Origin: Lentilactobacillus kosonis
GTDB lineage: Bacteria > Bacillota > Bacilli > Lactobacillales > Lactobacillaceae
DNA length: 64,000 nt
Direction of reading: 5' to 3'
Assembly (NCBI RefSeq): GCF_003864335.1
Contig: NZ_BEXA01000004.1
Span: 62,001 to 126,000 of the forward strand
Made by a program: the position numbers and the translations under genes. Under the pieces are notes generated by a model. It made no database searches and was not told the DNA's origin. It saw only the letters and a program-made list of their open reading frames with translations. This document shows positions 1 through 12,457 of this stretch, piece by piece. Numbering within the stretch: position 1 is the stretch's first letter; each line of letters begins with the position of its first letter.

Positions 1-1614
<1,614 letters not shown>

Positions 1615-1625
<11 letters not shown>

Positions 1626-2129
1626 TTAGCTTTCCCAACCCTTCAACATAAGAATCAACGAGAGCTTTTTGGTCTTCTTCGTTTAATTCTTTAGAAATGA
1701 TTTGGAAGCGATCTCAACTGATAGACTTGCCACATCTTTCTTAGAGTTTGCCAATGCTTCTTGTCGTTGTCTCTCAATATCTTGTTCAGCTGAGCTCTTA
1801 AGGTTTGAGGCATCTTGACGAGCATCGTCAATGATTTGATCACGTTGCTTTTGCCCAGAGTCTTTAGCTTGACTAATAATTCCACTAGCTTCTTCACGAG
1901 TATTTTGAAGTTCTGCTTGACGCTTACTTGCTAAATCAGCAGCTTCAGCTCGTGATTTTTCTGCGGAATCAATATCATTTGAGATTTTATCGGAACGATC
2001 TTGCAGCATTTTAGTTAATGGCGTCCATGCGACAAGTTTAATTAACCACATAAGGATTAAGAAACTAATCATAACAAAAACCATATCACCAATGTACAAT
2101 TGAGTCCCTACTACAGAATACGAAAACAT
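1615..2129 (-). CDS. atpF: F1F0 ATP synthase b subunit (frameshifted near its end)
   Basis: Peripheral stalk subunit b: an N-terminal membrane helix (about residues 15-35) followed by a long charged coiled coil rich in Gln, Ala, Arg and Glu. As read, the frame stops at 148 residues at 1683. Adding one A at the T run 1701-1703 (gene strand AAA to AAAA) gives a normal C-terminus ending GLGKLNDR with a stop at 1615, inside the atpH start. The corrected length is about 171 residues, normal for the family. I therefore give the corrected extent; the indel is probably a sequencing error. Confidence 0.9.
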
Positions 2130-2166
2130 TTATTGGCACCTCCTTCTGAAATATTATTAATTGTCA

Positions 2167-2394
<228 letters not shown>

Positions 2395-2401
2395 TTAAAT
2401 T

Positions 2402-3115
2402 TTATTCCTCGACTTCAACTTTTCGAGAAATATAAACAGTTGATAATGTTACAAAAATAAAGGCTTGAATACATCCAATGAATACAGAGAAGCCTTGCCA
2501 AGCCAATTCAAGTGGTAAACTAACAACCCACATAAGTGGACCGCCCTTTACCGCCATACCGGTAATGATAGTTAATAGCATTTCACCAGCATAGATGTTA
2601 CCGAATAGTCGTAGTCCTAAAGTTAAGAAATTAGTAAATTCCTCGAAAATATTAACCACGAAAAACAGTGAAAATGGCTTAAGGTAATTGTCAAAATGCT
2701 TCTTATATCCTAAAGTCTTAATCCCCATAAATTGAGCGAAAGTCAAAGTTAACAGTGACAACGTTAAAGTAATAATTGGGTCAGCTGTTGGACTTTTTAC
2801 ATAAGTTACTCCAGAAACATCAACGTGCAAGAATAATCCAAGTTGGTTAGCAACTAAGATAAACATAAACAACGTGAATGCCCAAAGGCCTAAATCTTTG
2901 CTCATTTTACCAGGAAGAGAGCCTCTAACGATTCCATTCGTAAAATCTACTGCATACTCAAGAACGTTTTGACCCTTTCCGGGTTTAAGGCTTAAATGTC
3001 TAGACAAACCAAATACTATTCCAAATACAATAAGAAAAACAATCATAATTGAAATTAAGTTTCCAACGTTAAAAGTTAATCCTAAAAATTGAAAGGTAGA
3101 AGTAGGTTGTCCCAC
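2402..3115 (-). CDS. atpB: F1F0 ATP synthase a subunit (GTG start)
   Basis: Stator subunit a of the membrane F0 sector, forming the half-channels through which protons reach the c ring. 237 residues with several hydrophobic helices; the essential arginine lies in the GLRLFGNIYAGEM motif of the penultimate helices. I chose the GTG at 3115 because AGAGGTGAG sits five bases upstream. First well-supported gene of the atp operon in this window, separated from upp by a terminator. Confidence 0.95.
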   Translation of the reverse strand: MGQPTSTFQFLGLTFNVGNLISIMIVFLIVFGIVFGLSRHLSLKPGKGQNVLEYAVDFTNGIVRGSLPGKMSKDLGLWAFTLFMFILVANQLGLFLHVDVSGVTYVKSPTADPIITLTLSLLTLTFAQFMGIKTLGYKKHFDNYLKPFSLFFVVNIFEEFTNFLTLGLRLFGNIYAGEMLLTIITGMAVKGGPLMWVVSLPLELAWQGFSVFIGCIQAFIFVTLSTVYISRKVEVEE

Positions 3116-3187
3116 ATAGTCTCACCTCTTTCCATGACAAATTCTACGCAACGTGTATCTAACTGGTTTAGTGGTCGGGAAGACATC

Positions 3188-3359
3188 TTATACCAAAGAT
3201 AAATTTGCGATGGTAATGAACGAAATTATAATTACGTCCAAATACATATGAAATCATACCACCAAATAAAGCAAAATTCAAAAGAATCTTACCATTTAAA
3301 AAACTTATTAGATAAGGCCCATAACGACTTTTTCGCCTCGGATTACAGGTGCATATCAA
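3188..3359 (-). pseudogene. possible small membrane protein upstream of atpB (AtpI position), doubtful
   Basis: Between the upp terminator and atpB there is a short hydrophobic reading frame. One frame gives LNFALFGGMISYVFG and, after a one-base shift near 3238, DVIIISFITIANLSLV with a stop at 3188. Together these would make a small membrane protein in the position where some bacteria carry atpI. The only start in the first frame is a TTG inside the terminator, with no ribosome-binding site, and an ATG nearby would need another shift. It may be a remnant, a frame-broken small gene, or chance. Confidence 0.25.
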
Positions 3360-3388
3360 AAAAGCAGAGGCCTAACTCCACCCTCTGC
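3358..3388 (-). terminator. rho-independent terminator after upp
   Basis: On the minus strand GCAGAGG (3382-3388) and CCTCTGC (3364-3370) form a 7-bp stem with an 11-base loop, followed by six T. It lies 12 bases after the upp stop and separates upp from the atp operon. Confidence 0.85.
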
Positions 3389-3399
3389 AAATCGATTAA

Positions 3400-4029
3400 C
3401 TATTTAGTTCCAAATAATCGGTCACCGGCATCCCCTAACCCAGGGATAATGTAACCATCTTCACTTAATTTTTCATCAAGTGCGGCAGTATAGATATCAA
3501 TGTCTGGATGAGCTTCTTGAAGTGCTTTAACTCCCTCAGGAGCAGAAACTAAACAAACAAATTTGATGCTACTAGCACCGCGCTTTTTCAATGCATCAAT
3601 AGCCATAATGGCAGAGCCACCAGTTGCTAACATTGGATCCACAACAAAAACTTGTCGCTGATCAATATCAGAAGGCAACTTAACGAAATATTCATGAGGT
3701 TCAAGGGTCTCTTCATCCCGGTACATTCCGATATGCCCAACCTTAGCGGCAGGAATCAAATCAAGAATTCCATCAACCATTCCAATTCCGGCTCTTAAAA
3801 TTGGCACAACGGCAACTTTTTTACCTGAAATTTGTTTGGCGTGGGCAACTGCAACTGGAGTTTGAACGTCAACATCTTCTAAAGGCATATCACGAGAAAC
3901 TTCGAAAGCCATTAACGTTGCAATTTCGTTAACGATTTGTCGAAAGTCTTTCGTACCACAATCCTTATTTCTAATCATTGTCAATTTATGTTGAATCAAC
4001 GGATGATCCATAACTTGAAACTTACCCAA
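3400..4029 (-). CDS. upp: uracil phosphoribosyltransferase (TTG start)
   Basis: Makes UMP from uracil and PRPP in pyrimidine salvage. The frame is open further upstream, but the TTG at 4029 has an AAAAGGAG site at proper distance and gives 209 residues, the family length, beginning with the conserved [16 protein letters not shown]. The PRPP-binding motif [12 protein letters not shown] and the C-terminal [12 protein letters not shown] uracil-binding region are present. Downstream of glyA and ahead of the atp genes, the order seen in many lactobacilli. Confidence 0.96.
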   Translation of the reverse strand: MGKFQVMDHPLIQHKLTMIRNKDCGTKDFRQIVNEIATLMAFEVSRDMPLEDVDVQTPVAVAHAKQISGKKVAVVPILRAGIGMVDGILDLIPAAKVGHIGMYRDEETLEPHEYFVKLPSDIDQRQVFVVDPMLATGGSAIMAIDALKKRGASSIKFVCLVSAPEGVKALQEAHPDIDIYTAALDEKLSEDGYIIPGLGDAGDRLFGTK

Positions 4030-4168
4030 AGTAATCCACTCCTTTTTTATTCCTGACAATTGTATCACATTAATAACTGACTGTTGAGATAAGTTGCTGC
4101 TAATTCCCATTTTAGGCCGAAAATGGAATTCCGACAAAGAATGTTGGAATTCCCACTTTAATAATTAA

Positions 4169-5407
4169 TTACTCTAAAGGATATTTATCAGTCAGTTCAC
4201 GGACCTGCTGAGCTACTTGTTTTAAATTATCATCGTTCTTCGGATCAGCAATGACCTGTAAGATTAATTTAGCAACTAATTGACAATCGCCTTCGTTAAA
4301 CCCACGTGTTGTAACGGCGGGAGTTCCTAATCTTAAACCACTTGTCTTCGAAGGTGGCAAGGGATCATTAGGAATTCCTTCCTTATTAGTAGTGATATGC
4401 ACGCTATCTAGTAAATCTTGTAATTCGGCCCCGTTCAAATCACAATTTGATAAGTTCAAGGTCATTAAATGATTATCCGTACCACCAGTCAATACCGACA
4501 CCGTCTCGGATGCCTGGAACACTTCCGCCATTGCTTGTGCATTTTTAATAATTTGCTCGGCATAATTTTTAAACTCTGGTTGTAAATCTTCATAAAATGC
4601 CGTGGCCTTACCTGCAATCACATGTTCCAAAGGACCACCTTGACTGCCAGGGAAAACAGCAGAATTCAACTTCTTAGCATATTCCTGCCTAGCAAGAATC
4701 ATACCACCGCGAGGACCCCTTAGAGTTTTATGTGTCGTGGTTGTAACAACATCCGCGTACTCAACGGGATTTGGATGAAGTCCAGCAGCAACTAGTCCAG
4801 CAATATGGGCCATATCAACCATTAGATAAGCCCCAACGGAATCAGCAATTTCTCTAAAGCGTTGCCAGTCAATAATCCGACTATATGCAGAAGCTCCAGC
4901 GATGATAAGCTTGGGTTGAATTTCTTGAGCCTGCTTTGCAATCGCATCATAGTCTAAACGTTCAGTTTCAGGATTTAATTCATATGAATGAGCATCATAA
5001 AGTTTACCTGAAAAACTTACTTTTGCTCCGTGCGTTAAGTGTCCACCTGCATCAAGTCCCATTCCCAGAATGGTATCACCAGGTTTTAATAACGCAGCAT
5101 AGACAGCTTGATTCGCTTGAGAACCTGAATGTGGTTGCACATTAGCATACTCCGCACCAAATAATTCTTTGGCACGATCGATCGCTAATTGTTCAACCAC
5201 ATCAATATATTCACATCCGCCATAGTAGCGTCGACCAGGATAACCCTCAGCGTACTTATTAGTTAATACTGATCCCTGGGCAGCTCTGACTGCATTGGAA
5301 ACAATATTTTCCGAAGCAATTAATTCAATATTACGTTGCTGACGATCTTCTTCATGACCAATAGCATCCCATAATGCATGGTCCTGTGCTTTGTAATCAT
5401 AATTCAA
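4169..5407 (-). CDS. glyA: serine hydroxymethyltransferase
   Basis: PLP enzyme converting serine and tetrahydrofolate to glycine and methylene-tetrahydrofolate, the main one-carbon source. 412 residues, a full-length family member. The PLP lysine is Lys227 in [14 protein letters not shown]. The N-terminal IELIASEN and [15 protein letters not shown] motifs are intact. It follows the threonylcarbamoyl-AMP synthase gene by 60 bases on the same strand and probably shares its transcript. Confidence 0.97.
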   Translation of the reverse strand: MNYDYKAQDHALWDAIGHEEDRQQRNIELIASENIVSNAVRAAQGSVLTNKYAEGYPGRRYYGGCEYIDVVEQLAIDRAKELFGAEYANVQPHSGSQANQAVYAALLKPGDTILGMGLDAGGHLTHGAKVSFSGKLYDAHSYELNPETERLDYDAIAKQAQEIQPKLIIAGASAYSRIIDWQRFREIADSVGAYLMVDMAHIAGLVAAGLHPNPVEYADVVTTTTHKTLRGPRGGMILARQEYAKKLNSAVFPGSQGGPLEHVIAGKATAFYEDLQPEFKNYAEQIIKNAQAMAEVFQASETVSVLTGGTDNHLMTLNLSNCDLNGAELQDLLDSVHITTNKEGIPNDPLPPSKTSGLRLGTPAVTTRGFNEGDCQLVAKLILQVIADPKNDDNLKQVAQQVRELTDKYPLE

Positions 5408-5467
5408 CCTACAACACCTCGCAGTTATATTTGAACTTCTAAATAAGTTATAGAAGTGATATCTAGA

Positions 5468-6496
5468 TTATAACTGCTTAAAATGCATTTGCCCAGCTGA
5501 TTTGTTTAACCGGTTCATATAAGCTTCGCCAAGTCCGGTTGGCTCGACACCTTGGACGAAGATAATTTTATACTGGGGTTGATCATCAAAATCCCGTAAC
5601 TCTCTAAATAAATTGTGACTTGCATCACTAACATTGTTTCCAAGTGAAATTTGCTTCACATTTGTTGACCAATTTATCATCTTTAGATCATCATCAAAAG
5701 CCATCACACCAATTGGTGCCTGCAACTGATTATTCTTGATCCACCGACTAACATCTTGCCAGCTATCTCCCGGATCAACAATATACACCTGAGCATTCGG
5801 CGCATAGTGTTTGTATTTCATACCAGGCGCCTTAGGAACTTCATTAGTCCCAACATGATGTAACTCATCCATAACTGGGATTCCAATTACTGATTCAATC
5901 TGTTTCTTTGTGACTGCCCCCGGTCTTAAAATTGCCGGCTGATCAGTCGACATATCCAAAACAGTTGATTCAACCCCCACTTCAGTTGGCCCATCATCTA
6001 AAATAGCGGCAATTTTGCCATTTAAATCATGATACACGTGTTGGGCAGTCGTTGGACTAGGTTTACCAGAAGTATTGGCTGAGGGACCAACCATCGGCTT
6101 ACCAGAAGTTTTAATTAATGTTAACGTAGTTTGGTTATTTGGAAATCTGAACGCTGCGGTCTTCAATCCACCGGTAACAAAAGCTGATAAGGCAGCTGGT
6201 TTTAATTTAAAAATCATCGTTAATGATCCCGGCCAGAAAGCTGCCATTAATTTACGAGCTGTATCACTTAATGGTTCCGCAAAACGTTCAACCGTTGCTA
6301 CATCAGCAACATGTACAATTAAGGGGTTATCGCTAGGACGACCCTTAGCTTGGTACACCTGCTTAACAGCAAATTCATTAGTGGCATCGGCACCAAGTCC
6401 ATAAACGGTTTCCGTTGGAAAGGCCACTAATTCACCTTCACTAATTAACCGAGCTGCCTCGTCAATTTGATCTGGTTTTAAAATTTTTGTTTCCAT
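5468..6496 (-). CDS. ywlC: threonylcarbamoyl-AMP synthase (Sua5/YwlC type)
   Basis: Makes the threonylcarbamoyl-adenylate used for the t6A37 modification of ANN-decoding tRNAs. Residues 1-200 form the YrdC fold with the FPTETVYGLGADA and KGRPSDNPLIVHV motifs; the extra C-terminal Sua5 domain (about 230-342) makes it the long type. The ATG at 6496 follows GGGAGG. It is 16 bases from prmC, so the translation genes prfA-prmC-ywlC look like one operon. Confidence 0.93.
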   Translation of the reverse strand: METKILKPDQIDEAARLISEGELVAFPTETVYGLGADATNEFAVKQVYQAKGRPSDNPLIVHVADVATVERFAEPLSDTARKLMAAFWPGSLTMIFKLKPAALSAFVTGGLKTAAFRFPNNQTTLTLIKTSGKPMVGPSANTSGKPSPTTAQHVYHDLNGKIAAILDDGPTEVGVESTVLDMSTDQPAILRPGAVTKKQIESVIGIPVMDELHHVGTNEVPKAPGMKYKHYAPNAQVYIVDPGDSWQDVSRWIKNNQLQAPIGVMAFDDDLKMINWSTNVKQISLGNNVSDASHNLFRELRDFDDQPQYKIIFVQGVEPTGLGEAYMNRLNKSAGQMHFKQL

Positions 6497-6512
6497 AATA
6501 TACCTCCCAATT

Positions 6513-7361
6513 TTATCTAACTAATTTAACCATTCGTTGATTTCCTGCAACATCATGGCGTGATGTTACCTGCGAATTACTAAATTCGCTTTTTAGTAAT
6601 TTCATTACATCTGCTTCTTGATGAAAACCAATTTCAAAAAATACCATTCCAATATCTGTAAGGTGCTGATTTAATCCGGCGATAATTTGCTTATATACAG
6701 CTAGACCATTATCAGCGGCAAACAAGGCTAAAGATGGTTCGTGAGACACTACGCTAGCTCCCATATCTTCAAGTTCGGCTTCAGAAATATATGGTGGATT
6801 ACTAATAATGATGTCATATTTATCACTAATCTGATCAAACACATCACTAAGTACAAATGAAATGTCAGTTTCCTCTTCTTTAGCATTTTCCTTAGCAACC
6901 TGTAACGCTGCATCCGAAATATCTGTAGCCGTGACTTTAAAAGCTGGTCGATTTTGCTTTATCGCAATCGCAATTGCCCCACTCCCAGTGCCAATGTCAA
7001 GTACCTTCAATGGTTTTTCGTCAATTTCACTTGTCGCTTCCAACACCCAGTCAATTAATTCCTCAGTCTCCACTCTAGGAATCAAAACTTGGTTATTAAC
7101 TTTTAATTGCATTCCATAGAAATCAGCCCGACCAATCGCATACTGAGGAGGCATACCACCAGCGATTTCATTTATGACATTTTGAAATTTTTTCCAGTCT
7201 GCCTCGATCATTTTGGTTTGATTTTTAATTAGCAATTGAACCTGAGTCATATCAAACAGATGAGTCATAATAAAATCTACATCCGCTAAAGTATTAAATT
7301 CTGAATTGTTTTTTAAAGTAAAAGAAGCCCACTTACGGGCTTCAAAATAAGTCTTAGTCAT
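6513..7361 (-). CDS. prmC: peptide chain release factor N5-glutamine methyltransferase
   Basis: Methylates the glutamine of the GGQ motif of release factors using S-adenosylmethionine. The SAM-binding motif I is [14 protein letters not shown] and the substrate-glutamine motif is NPPYIS, with a helical N-terminal domain of about 90 residues. 282 residues is the normal length. The ATG overlaps the end of prfA, its substrate gene, by eight bases, as is common in Firmicutes. Confidence 0.95.
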   Translation of the reverse strand: MTKTYFEARKWASFTLKNNSEFNTLADVDFIMTHLFDMTQVQLLIKNQTKMIEADWKKFQNVINEIAGGMPPQYAIGRADFYGMQLKVNNQVLIPRVETEELIDWVLEATSEIDEKPLKVLDIGTGSGAIAIAIKQNRPAFKVTATDISDAALQVAKENAKEEETDISFVLSDVFDQISDKYDIIISNPPYISEAELEDMGASVVSHEPSLALFAADNGLAVYKQIIAGLNQHLTDIGMVFFEIGFHQEADVMKLLKSEFSNSQVTSRHDVAGNQRMVKLVR

Positions 7362-8439
7362 TGTTCAAGTTCTCTAACTTCTGCGCTTGGTCTGAAACAA
7401 CTAACGCGTCAATGATATCATCAAGTTCCCCGTTCATTACCCGGTCTAACTTATTCAAAGTTAATCCAATTCTATGATCGGTTACCCGATTTTGAGGGAA
7501 GTTATAAGTTCTAATTCGTTCTGAACGATCACCGGAACCAACGGCTGATTTACGTTCAGCATTATACTGATCTTTTTCTTGTTGAGCATAGTAATCATAA
7601 ACCCGGGCTTTAAGAATCTTCATTGCTTTTGCCCGGTTTTGTTGTTGAGAACGTTCATCTTGCATGGCAACCACAATTCCGGTTGGTAAATGGGTCATCC
7701 GCACAGCAGATGAAGTCTTGTTAATATGCTGTCCACCGGCACCAGATGAACGGTAAACATCAGTCTTAATGTCTTTGGGGTCAATTTCGATATCAACATC
7801 TTCTTCTTCAGGCATCACTCCGACTGTAGCAGTTGAAGTGTGCACCCGACCAGCAGATTCCGTTACTGGGATTCTTTGAACTCGGTGAGCCCCGTTTTCA
7901 TACTTAAGCTTTGAGTACACCTTGTTACCAGTGATCATCAAGACAATTTCCTTAAAGCCACCAACTTCAGTATCGGCTTCATCAACGATTTCAACATTCC
8001 AACCTTGCTTTTCAGCATACTTTGAATACATGTTAAATAGGTCAGCAGCAAATAAACTACCTTCATCTCCACCAGCAGCACCGTGAATTTCCATGATGAT
8101 ATTTTTATCATCATTAGGATCCTTAGGTAGAAGTAAAATTTTCATTTCTTCTTCGAGTTGTTCTTTTTGGTCTCTAAGATCAGAAATTTCTTCCTTAACC
8201 ATCGACTCTAACTCAGAGTCGTCGATCTTGCTTCTTAGCATCTCTTCGTCATCGTCCAATTGACCAGTGACGTCCTTATACTTATTAAAAGTCGCCACCG
8301 TGTCACGAAGATCCGCTTCTTCTTTTGATAGCTTCATGAATTTTTGAGTATCCGAGATCACTTCGGGATCACTAATTAATTCATTTAATTCATCGTAACG
8401 GTCGACAACCGCTTGTAATTTTTCAAAAATCTCATCCAT
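7354..8439 (-). CDS. prfA: peptide chain release factor 1
   Basis: Recognises UAA and UAG stop codons and triggers release of the finished protein. The stop-codon-reading tripeptide PVT is at residues 191-193 and the catalytic GGQ at 235-237 ([14 protein letters not shown]). 361 residues, full length. The ATG overlaps the tdk stop by one base (TAATG), suggesting re-initiation, and its end overlaps prmC. Confidence 0.97.
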   Translation of the reverse strand: MDEIFEKLQAVVDRYDELNELISDPEVISDTQKFMKLSKEEADLRDTVATFNKYKDVTGQLDDDEEMLRSKIDDSELESMVKEEISDLRDQKEQLEEEMKILLLPKDPNDDKNIIMEIHGAAGGDEGSLFAADLFNMYSKYAEKQGWNVEIVDEADTEVGGFKEIVLMITGNKVYSKLKYENGAHRVQRIPVTESAGRVHTSTATVGVMPEEEDVDIEIDPKDIKTDVYRSSGAGGQHINKTSSAVRMTHLPTGIVVAMQDERSQQQNRAKAMKILKARVYDYYAQQEKDQYNAERKSAVGSGDRSERIRTYNFPQNRVTDHRIGLTLNKLDRVMNGELDDIIDALVVSDQAQKLENLNND

Positions 8440-9031
8440 TAAATATTTTCCTCGCTTTGTTGCTTAATCAGTGGGTTATAGTAGTGCTTACGACATACTG
8501 GATAGTATGATTCATTTCCACCCATTTGAATTTGTTCACCTTCATATACAGGTTTACCATCATGAAATCTTAAATTCATAATTGCTTTTTTCCCGCAGAA
8601 CCAGCAAATAGTCTTCATTTCTTCAATTTTATCTGCATAAAGCAGCAAGTATTCAGATCCTTCAAATAAGTGATTTTGAAAATCATTTTTAGTCCAAATG
8701 CAATAACCGGGATGTTTAATTCATCAACGATTTTTGCAAGTTGCAAGACGTGCTCTTTCTTTAAAAATTGGGCTTCATCAATCAAAACACAGCTAGCGTT
8801 AGGATCAATATTTTGGACCTGCTCAAAGACATCGGTATCGTCCATAATCGGATATGCAGGTCTTTCCAGACCAATTCTTGACGCGATCATTCCATGCTTC
8901 TCACGCGTATCGACAGCACTAGTCATGATGACTACACTTTTGTTTTGTTCTTCGTAGTTATGAGCGACTTTAATGATTTCAATCGTCTTACCACTATTCA
9001 TTGCTCCATAACGATAAAAAAGTTGTGCCAA
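8439..9031 (-). CDS. tdk: thymidine kinase (frameshifted)
   Basis: Phosphorylates thymidine in salvage. The P-loop YGAMNSGKT and the Walker B motif LIDEAQFL lie in the first half; the zinc-binding cysteines (CWFCGKKA and a later CRKHYY) lie in the second. The two halves are in different frames: one A is missing in the run at 8686-8690, and restoring it gives [19 protein letters not shown] across the join. I chose the TTG at 9031, behind AAAGGGTGG, because it starts at the conserved AQLFYRYG. Length about 197 residues when corrected. Confidence 0.92.
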
Positions 9032-9227
9032 TTTATCCACCCTTTTTCTGACAGTTTCCATTCTATTATACAGAATTCCAGTTAAAATATCGACACTTAG
9101 AAGCGAATCAGTCAGTAAACTATTAGCAAATCATTAAAAGTAGGGATTATTTACCAATTAATGAAGGCAATATGCTAAACTTAGTTTTTGGATTAAAAGT
9201 ACTATATTGTTCAAAGGAGCAATCGAC

Positions 9228-10574
9228 ATGTCATTAAAAAGTTCATTTGCAAAGGCCGCAGGAAAATCTTCCTACTGGTTCCTTCACACGTTTCTAAAAG
9301 GTGGTAGTTCCCTTCCAGGAAAAATTACTACCCGTATCGACCCTGACATCTTAGAAACTCTGGGCCGGGATTATGACGTTATCGTAATTACTGGAACCAA
9401 TGGTAAGACTCTTACCACAGCATTAACGGTTCAAGTATTAAAACAAAAATACGAAAACATCTTAACTAATCCTTCTGGTTCTAACATGGAACAGGGAATC
9501 GTAACTACTTTCTTAACTGCTAAAAAGTCACGTAACCAACGACCATTGGCAGTTCTAGAAGTTGATGAAGCTAATATCATCAAGGTTACCAAATACATCA
9601 AACCTAAAGCATTTGTATTCACAAATATTTTCCGAGATCAAATGGACCGCTATGGTGAAATTTATACTACTTACCAAAAAATTATGGATGGGGTTGCTTT
9701 AGCCCCTAATGCAACCATTATCGCTAATGGTGATGCACCGATTTTTCATAGTAAGCAATTGCCTAATCCGATGGTGTTTTATGGATTCAAAGATCAACCA
9801 GAGTCAGACATTAAGGCGTCTCCTAATACTGATGGTGTACTTTGTCCTAACTGTCAGCACATCCTTCACTACAAGTATATTAGTTATGCCAATTTAGGTG
9901 ATTACTTCTGTCCTAATTGTGGATATTCAAGACCAGAACTTAATTTCGCACTTAACAAACGGATTGAGCTAACTCCAAAATCATCTACGTTTGAAATCGA
10001 TGGCGAGCCAATCAAAATTGGTATCGGTGGAGTTTATAACATTTATAACGCCCTTGCCGCTTACTCAGTTGGCCGATTCATGGGAGTTTCTCCTGCCCAA
10101 ATTCGCAAAGGATTTGAACAAGATGAGCGAATCTTTGGCCGTCAAGAAGAAATCAATGTTAATGGTAAGAATGTTACATTAATCCTAGTGAAGAACCCCG
10201 TAGGTTTAAACCAAGTAATCGATATGATTTCTACTGATAAGGATGAATTTTCATTTATCGGCTTACTAAATGCTAACTATGCCGACGGAATCGATACTAG
10301 TTGGATTTGGGATGGCGACTTTGAACGTCTACCACAGATGAATATTAAGCAATTCATTACTGGTGGTGAACGCTACAAAGACATCACTTACCGACTACAA
10401 GTCGCTGGCGTTGATCCCACAAAGCACCTGGTTGAACCCGATTTAGATAAGGTTGTGGAGATGATAGATGACACCCCAACTAAAAAGGTGTATATTCTAG
10501 CAACGTATACAGCAATGTTAAGTTTACGAAAAACTTTCGCTTCTAAGGGTTATATCAAGGGAGGAATGGACTAA
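9228..10574 (+). CDS. murT: lipid II isoglutaminyl synthase, Mur ligase-like subunit MurT
   Basis: With GatD it amidates the D-glutamate of lipid II to D-isoglutamine. The ATP-binding motif TGTNGKT is at residues 55-61, followed by a Mur ligase central domain. A four-cysteine ribbon (CPNCQ, then CPNCG, about 205-235) is diagnostic for MurT, and the DUF1727 C-terminal domain follows. I use the ATG at 9228 because AAAGGAG lies eight bases ahead. It overlaps gatD by one base (TAATG) and is divergent from tdk. Confidence 0.95.
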   Translation: MSLKSSFAKAAGKSSYWFLHTFLKGGSSLPGKITTRIDPDILETLGRDYDVIVITGTNGKTLTTALTVQVLKQKYENILTNPSGSNMEQGIVTTFLTAKKSRNQRPLAVLEVDEANIIKVTKYIKPKAFVFTNIFRDQMDRYGEIYTTYQKIMDGVALAPNATIIANGDAPIFHSKQLPNPMVFYGFKDQPESDIKASPNTDGVLCPNCQHILHYKYISYANLGDYFCPNCGYSRPELNFALNKRIELTPKSSTFEIDGEPIKIGIGGVYNIYNALAAYSVGRFMGVSPAQIRKGFEQDERIFGRQEEINVNGKNVTLILVKNPVGLNQVIDMISTDKDEFSFIGLLNANYADGIDTSWIWDGDFERLPQMNIKQFITGGERYKDITYRLQVAGVDPTKHLVEPDLDKVVEMIDDTPTKKVYILATYTAMLSLRKTFASKGYIKGGMD

Positions 10575-11362
10575 TGAGTTACTCACTTAAAGTTGGTCAT
10601 CTATATGGGGATTTAATGAACACCTATGGTGACATTGGTAACATTTTAGTTTTAAAACATCTGGCTAAAGAAATGGGTGTTGAATTGGATGATGAGGTGG
10701 TCAGCCTTGACCAACCATTTGATAAGGATAAGTACGATATCGTCATTTTTGGCGGTGGTCAAGACTTTGAACAATCAATTATTTCTAAAGACATCCAAAC
10801 TAAAAAAACTGATTTAATTGATTTCATTGAAGATGGTGGTTCAATGGTCGCTATCTGCGGTGGATACCAACTATTAGGCCATTACTACATTGGTGCCAAT
10901 GGTGAAAAACTTGAAGGAATTGGTGCATTAGACCATTATACCGAAAAACAAGAAAACCACCGATTTATTGGTGATGTGTTAATTGAAAATCAAGAAACTG
11001 GTGAGAAGTACCGCGGCTTTGAAAATCATCAAGGCATCACTTTCCTAGGTGAAGGTGAACGTCCATTAGGTAACGTTCTTGAAGGATATGGGAACAACGG
11101 CGAAGACAAGACTGAAGGTGCAATCTACAAGAATGTTTACTGCACTTATTTCCATGGTCCCATCCTAGCCAGAAACAATCAAATTGCTAAGCATGTGTTA
11201 ATGAATGCGCTAAGCCGCAAGTACCCTGATGCAGACTTAACTACCCAAAAAGAAACTTCAAGTTTCAGAAACATTCTAAAAATAAAACCAAACAAAAAAG
11301 CATTCGATATTAAAGTCGAATCTTTTTGTTACCCTCGATTTGATTCATTGATAAATGTATGA
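10574..11362 (+). CDS. gatD: lipid II isoglutaminyl synthase, glutamine amidotransferase subunit GatD
   Basis: Supplies ammonia from glutamine to MurT for lipid II amidation. A class I amidotransferase fold with nucleophile Cys95 in AICGGYQLLG and catalytic His in YFHGPIL. The reading frame runs to 11362, but its last 25-30 codons pass through a terminator hairpin (11294-11327) and overlap the convergent hydrolase gene. Removing one A from the run near 11278 would stop the protein at about 236 residues, the usual length, so the true end is probably near 11280. Confidence 0.93.
   Translation: MSYSLKVGHLYGDLMNTYGDIGNILVLKHLAKEMGVELDDEVVSLDQPFDKDKYDIVIFGGGQDFEQSIISKDIQTKKTDLIDFIEDGGSMVAICGGYQLLGHYYIGANGEKLEGIGALDHYTEKQENHRFIGDVLIENQETGEKYRGFENHQGITFLGEGERPLGNVLEGYGNNGEDKTEGAIYKNVYCTYFHGPILARNNQIAKHVLMNALSRKYPDADLTTQKETSSFRNILKIKPNKKAFDIKVESFCYPRFDSLINV
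11294..11327. terminator. bidirectional terminator between gatD and the convergent hydrolase gene
   Basis: ATTCGA (11302-11307) and TCGAAT (11316-11321) form a stem flanked by AAAAAAG on the left and CTTTTT on the right, so it can end transcripts from both sides. Both neighbouring reading frames run through or up to it only because of presumed single-base errors. Confidence 0.65.
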
Positions 11363-12344
11363 ATTAATTCACTACGATACTTTAAAAAAGGTTCGTTATT
11401 AACCTGGGGATGGACTCGATTAGATAAATAAATTACGCCCGATGGTGCGCTTGATCAATAATCAGCAAAGTCCCTGTATACCCAGTATGCAAAATGATTG
11501 GGTGATTCTCATCATATGTTAGAATCCAACCGAATGAGCGGATTCCCAAATGATTGGGTGTTTGATCTTGATAAATAGCCGCTAGCATGTCATCATCAAG
11601 TACCTCTCGCGTACTGTCACGATGTTCACCCAACAGAAACCGCACAAATTTTTCTAAATCTGCTTGGTTTGAAAAAAGGCCTGCTGCCCCACTATCTTCC
11701 CCTAAAATCTGAGTTTTAGGATCGTGTACTCGCCCACGTAGTAAACCAAATTCTGGCACAATTTGAGTTGGTACTACTTGTTCGACATTTTTTGGCGCAA
11801 ATGTCGTATTGAACATCTTAAGTGGTGTTAATATTCGTTCTCGAATTAACTGGTGAATTGACTTTCCAGTGATCCTAGAAGCAATCCACCCCAAAAACAA
11901 ATAATTAGTATCTTGATAGCGAACGACAGTTGAACGCTTATCCCCCGCCGTTAGGCCTAACTCGGCTTGAATTAATTGATCCTTGGACAGTTCATTACGA
12001 TGTGGAATATAGCCGACAATATCTGAAGTATGAGTTAACAGATTCCTAATGGTTACTTCGGGGGATTGCCATTCAGGCAGATAATCGCTGATTGAATCCT
12101 CAATCGCAATTTGACCATCACTAATCAGCTGCAAAATCACATTAGTAGTCCCCACAACTTTAGTTAATGAAGCCAGGTCATATAACTCATTTGGCATTAA
12201 AGATAATCGATTCGGTAATAATTCTTGCCATCCAAGTTGCCCTTCGAAATGGTCATTGCCATCAATTATAGTGTATGAAGATCCAGGAACGACCTGTTTA
12301 TCAACCCCGTCGCGAATCTTTGCGAACGTTTTTTTAAATTTCAT
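11329..12344 (-). CDS. serine hydrolase of the beta-lactamase / class C PBP family (frameshifted)
   Basis: Penicillin-binding-protein-like hydrolase. The catalytic SxxK is Ser59-Leu-Thr-Lys62, the second motif is the Tyr of RYQDTNY, and the third motif is HTGYTG near the C-terminus. No signal peptide is seen. The uninterrupted frame ends at 11433 after HHRA, but adding one base near 11435 continues as VIYLSNRVHPQVNNEP and stops at 11329, giving about 338 residues, normal for this family in lactobacilli. Substrate unknown; such proteins are often esterases or D-amino-acid peptidases. Confidence 0.85.
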
Positions 12345-12457
12345 TTTATATCAACTCTCATTTCATTGTTATTACTATAATAACATCATGCTTTTATCAT
12401 CACCTGCTATTTTCTGTTACAATAAACACAGAAATGCATTTACGGAGGGCCTAATAA

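Noticed and set aside
3248-3454. 68-residue plus-strand reading frame across the upp terminator and upp end
   Set aside because: Antisense to upp, no ribosome-binding site, low-complexity composition; a shadow of the real gene.
10574-11362. A GatD C-terminal extension as a new domain
   Set aside because: The extra residues are translated from a terminator hairpin; a one-base error is the simpler account.
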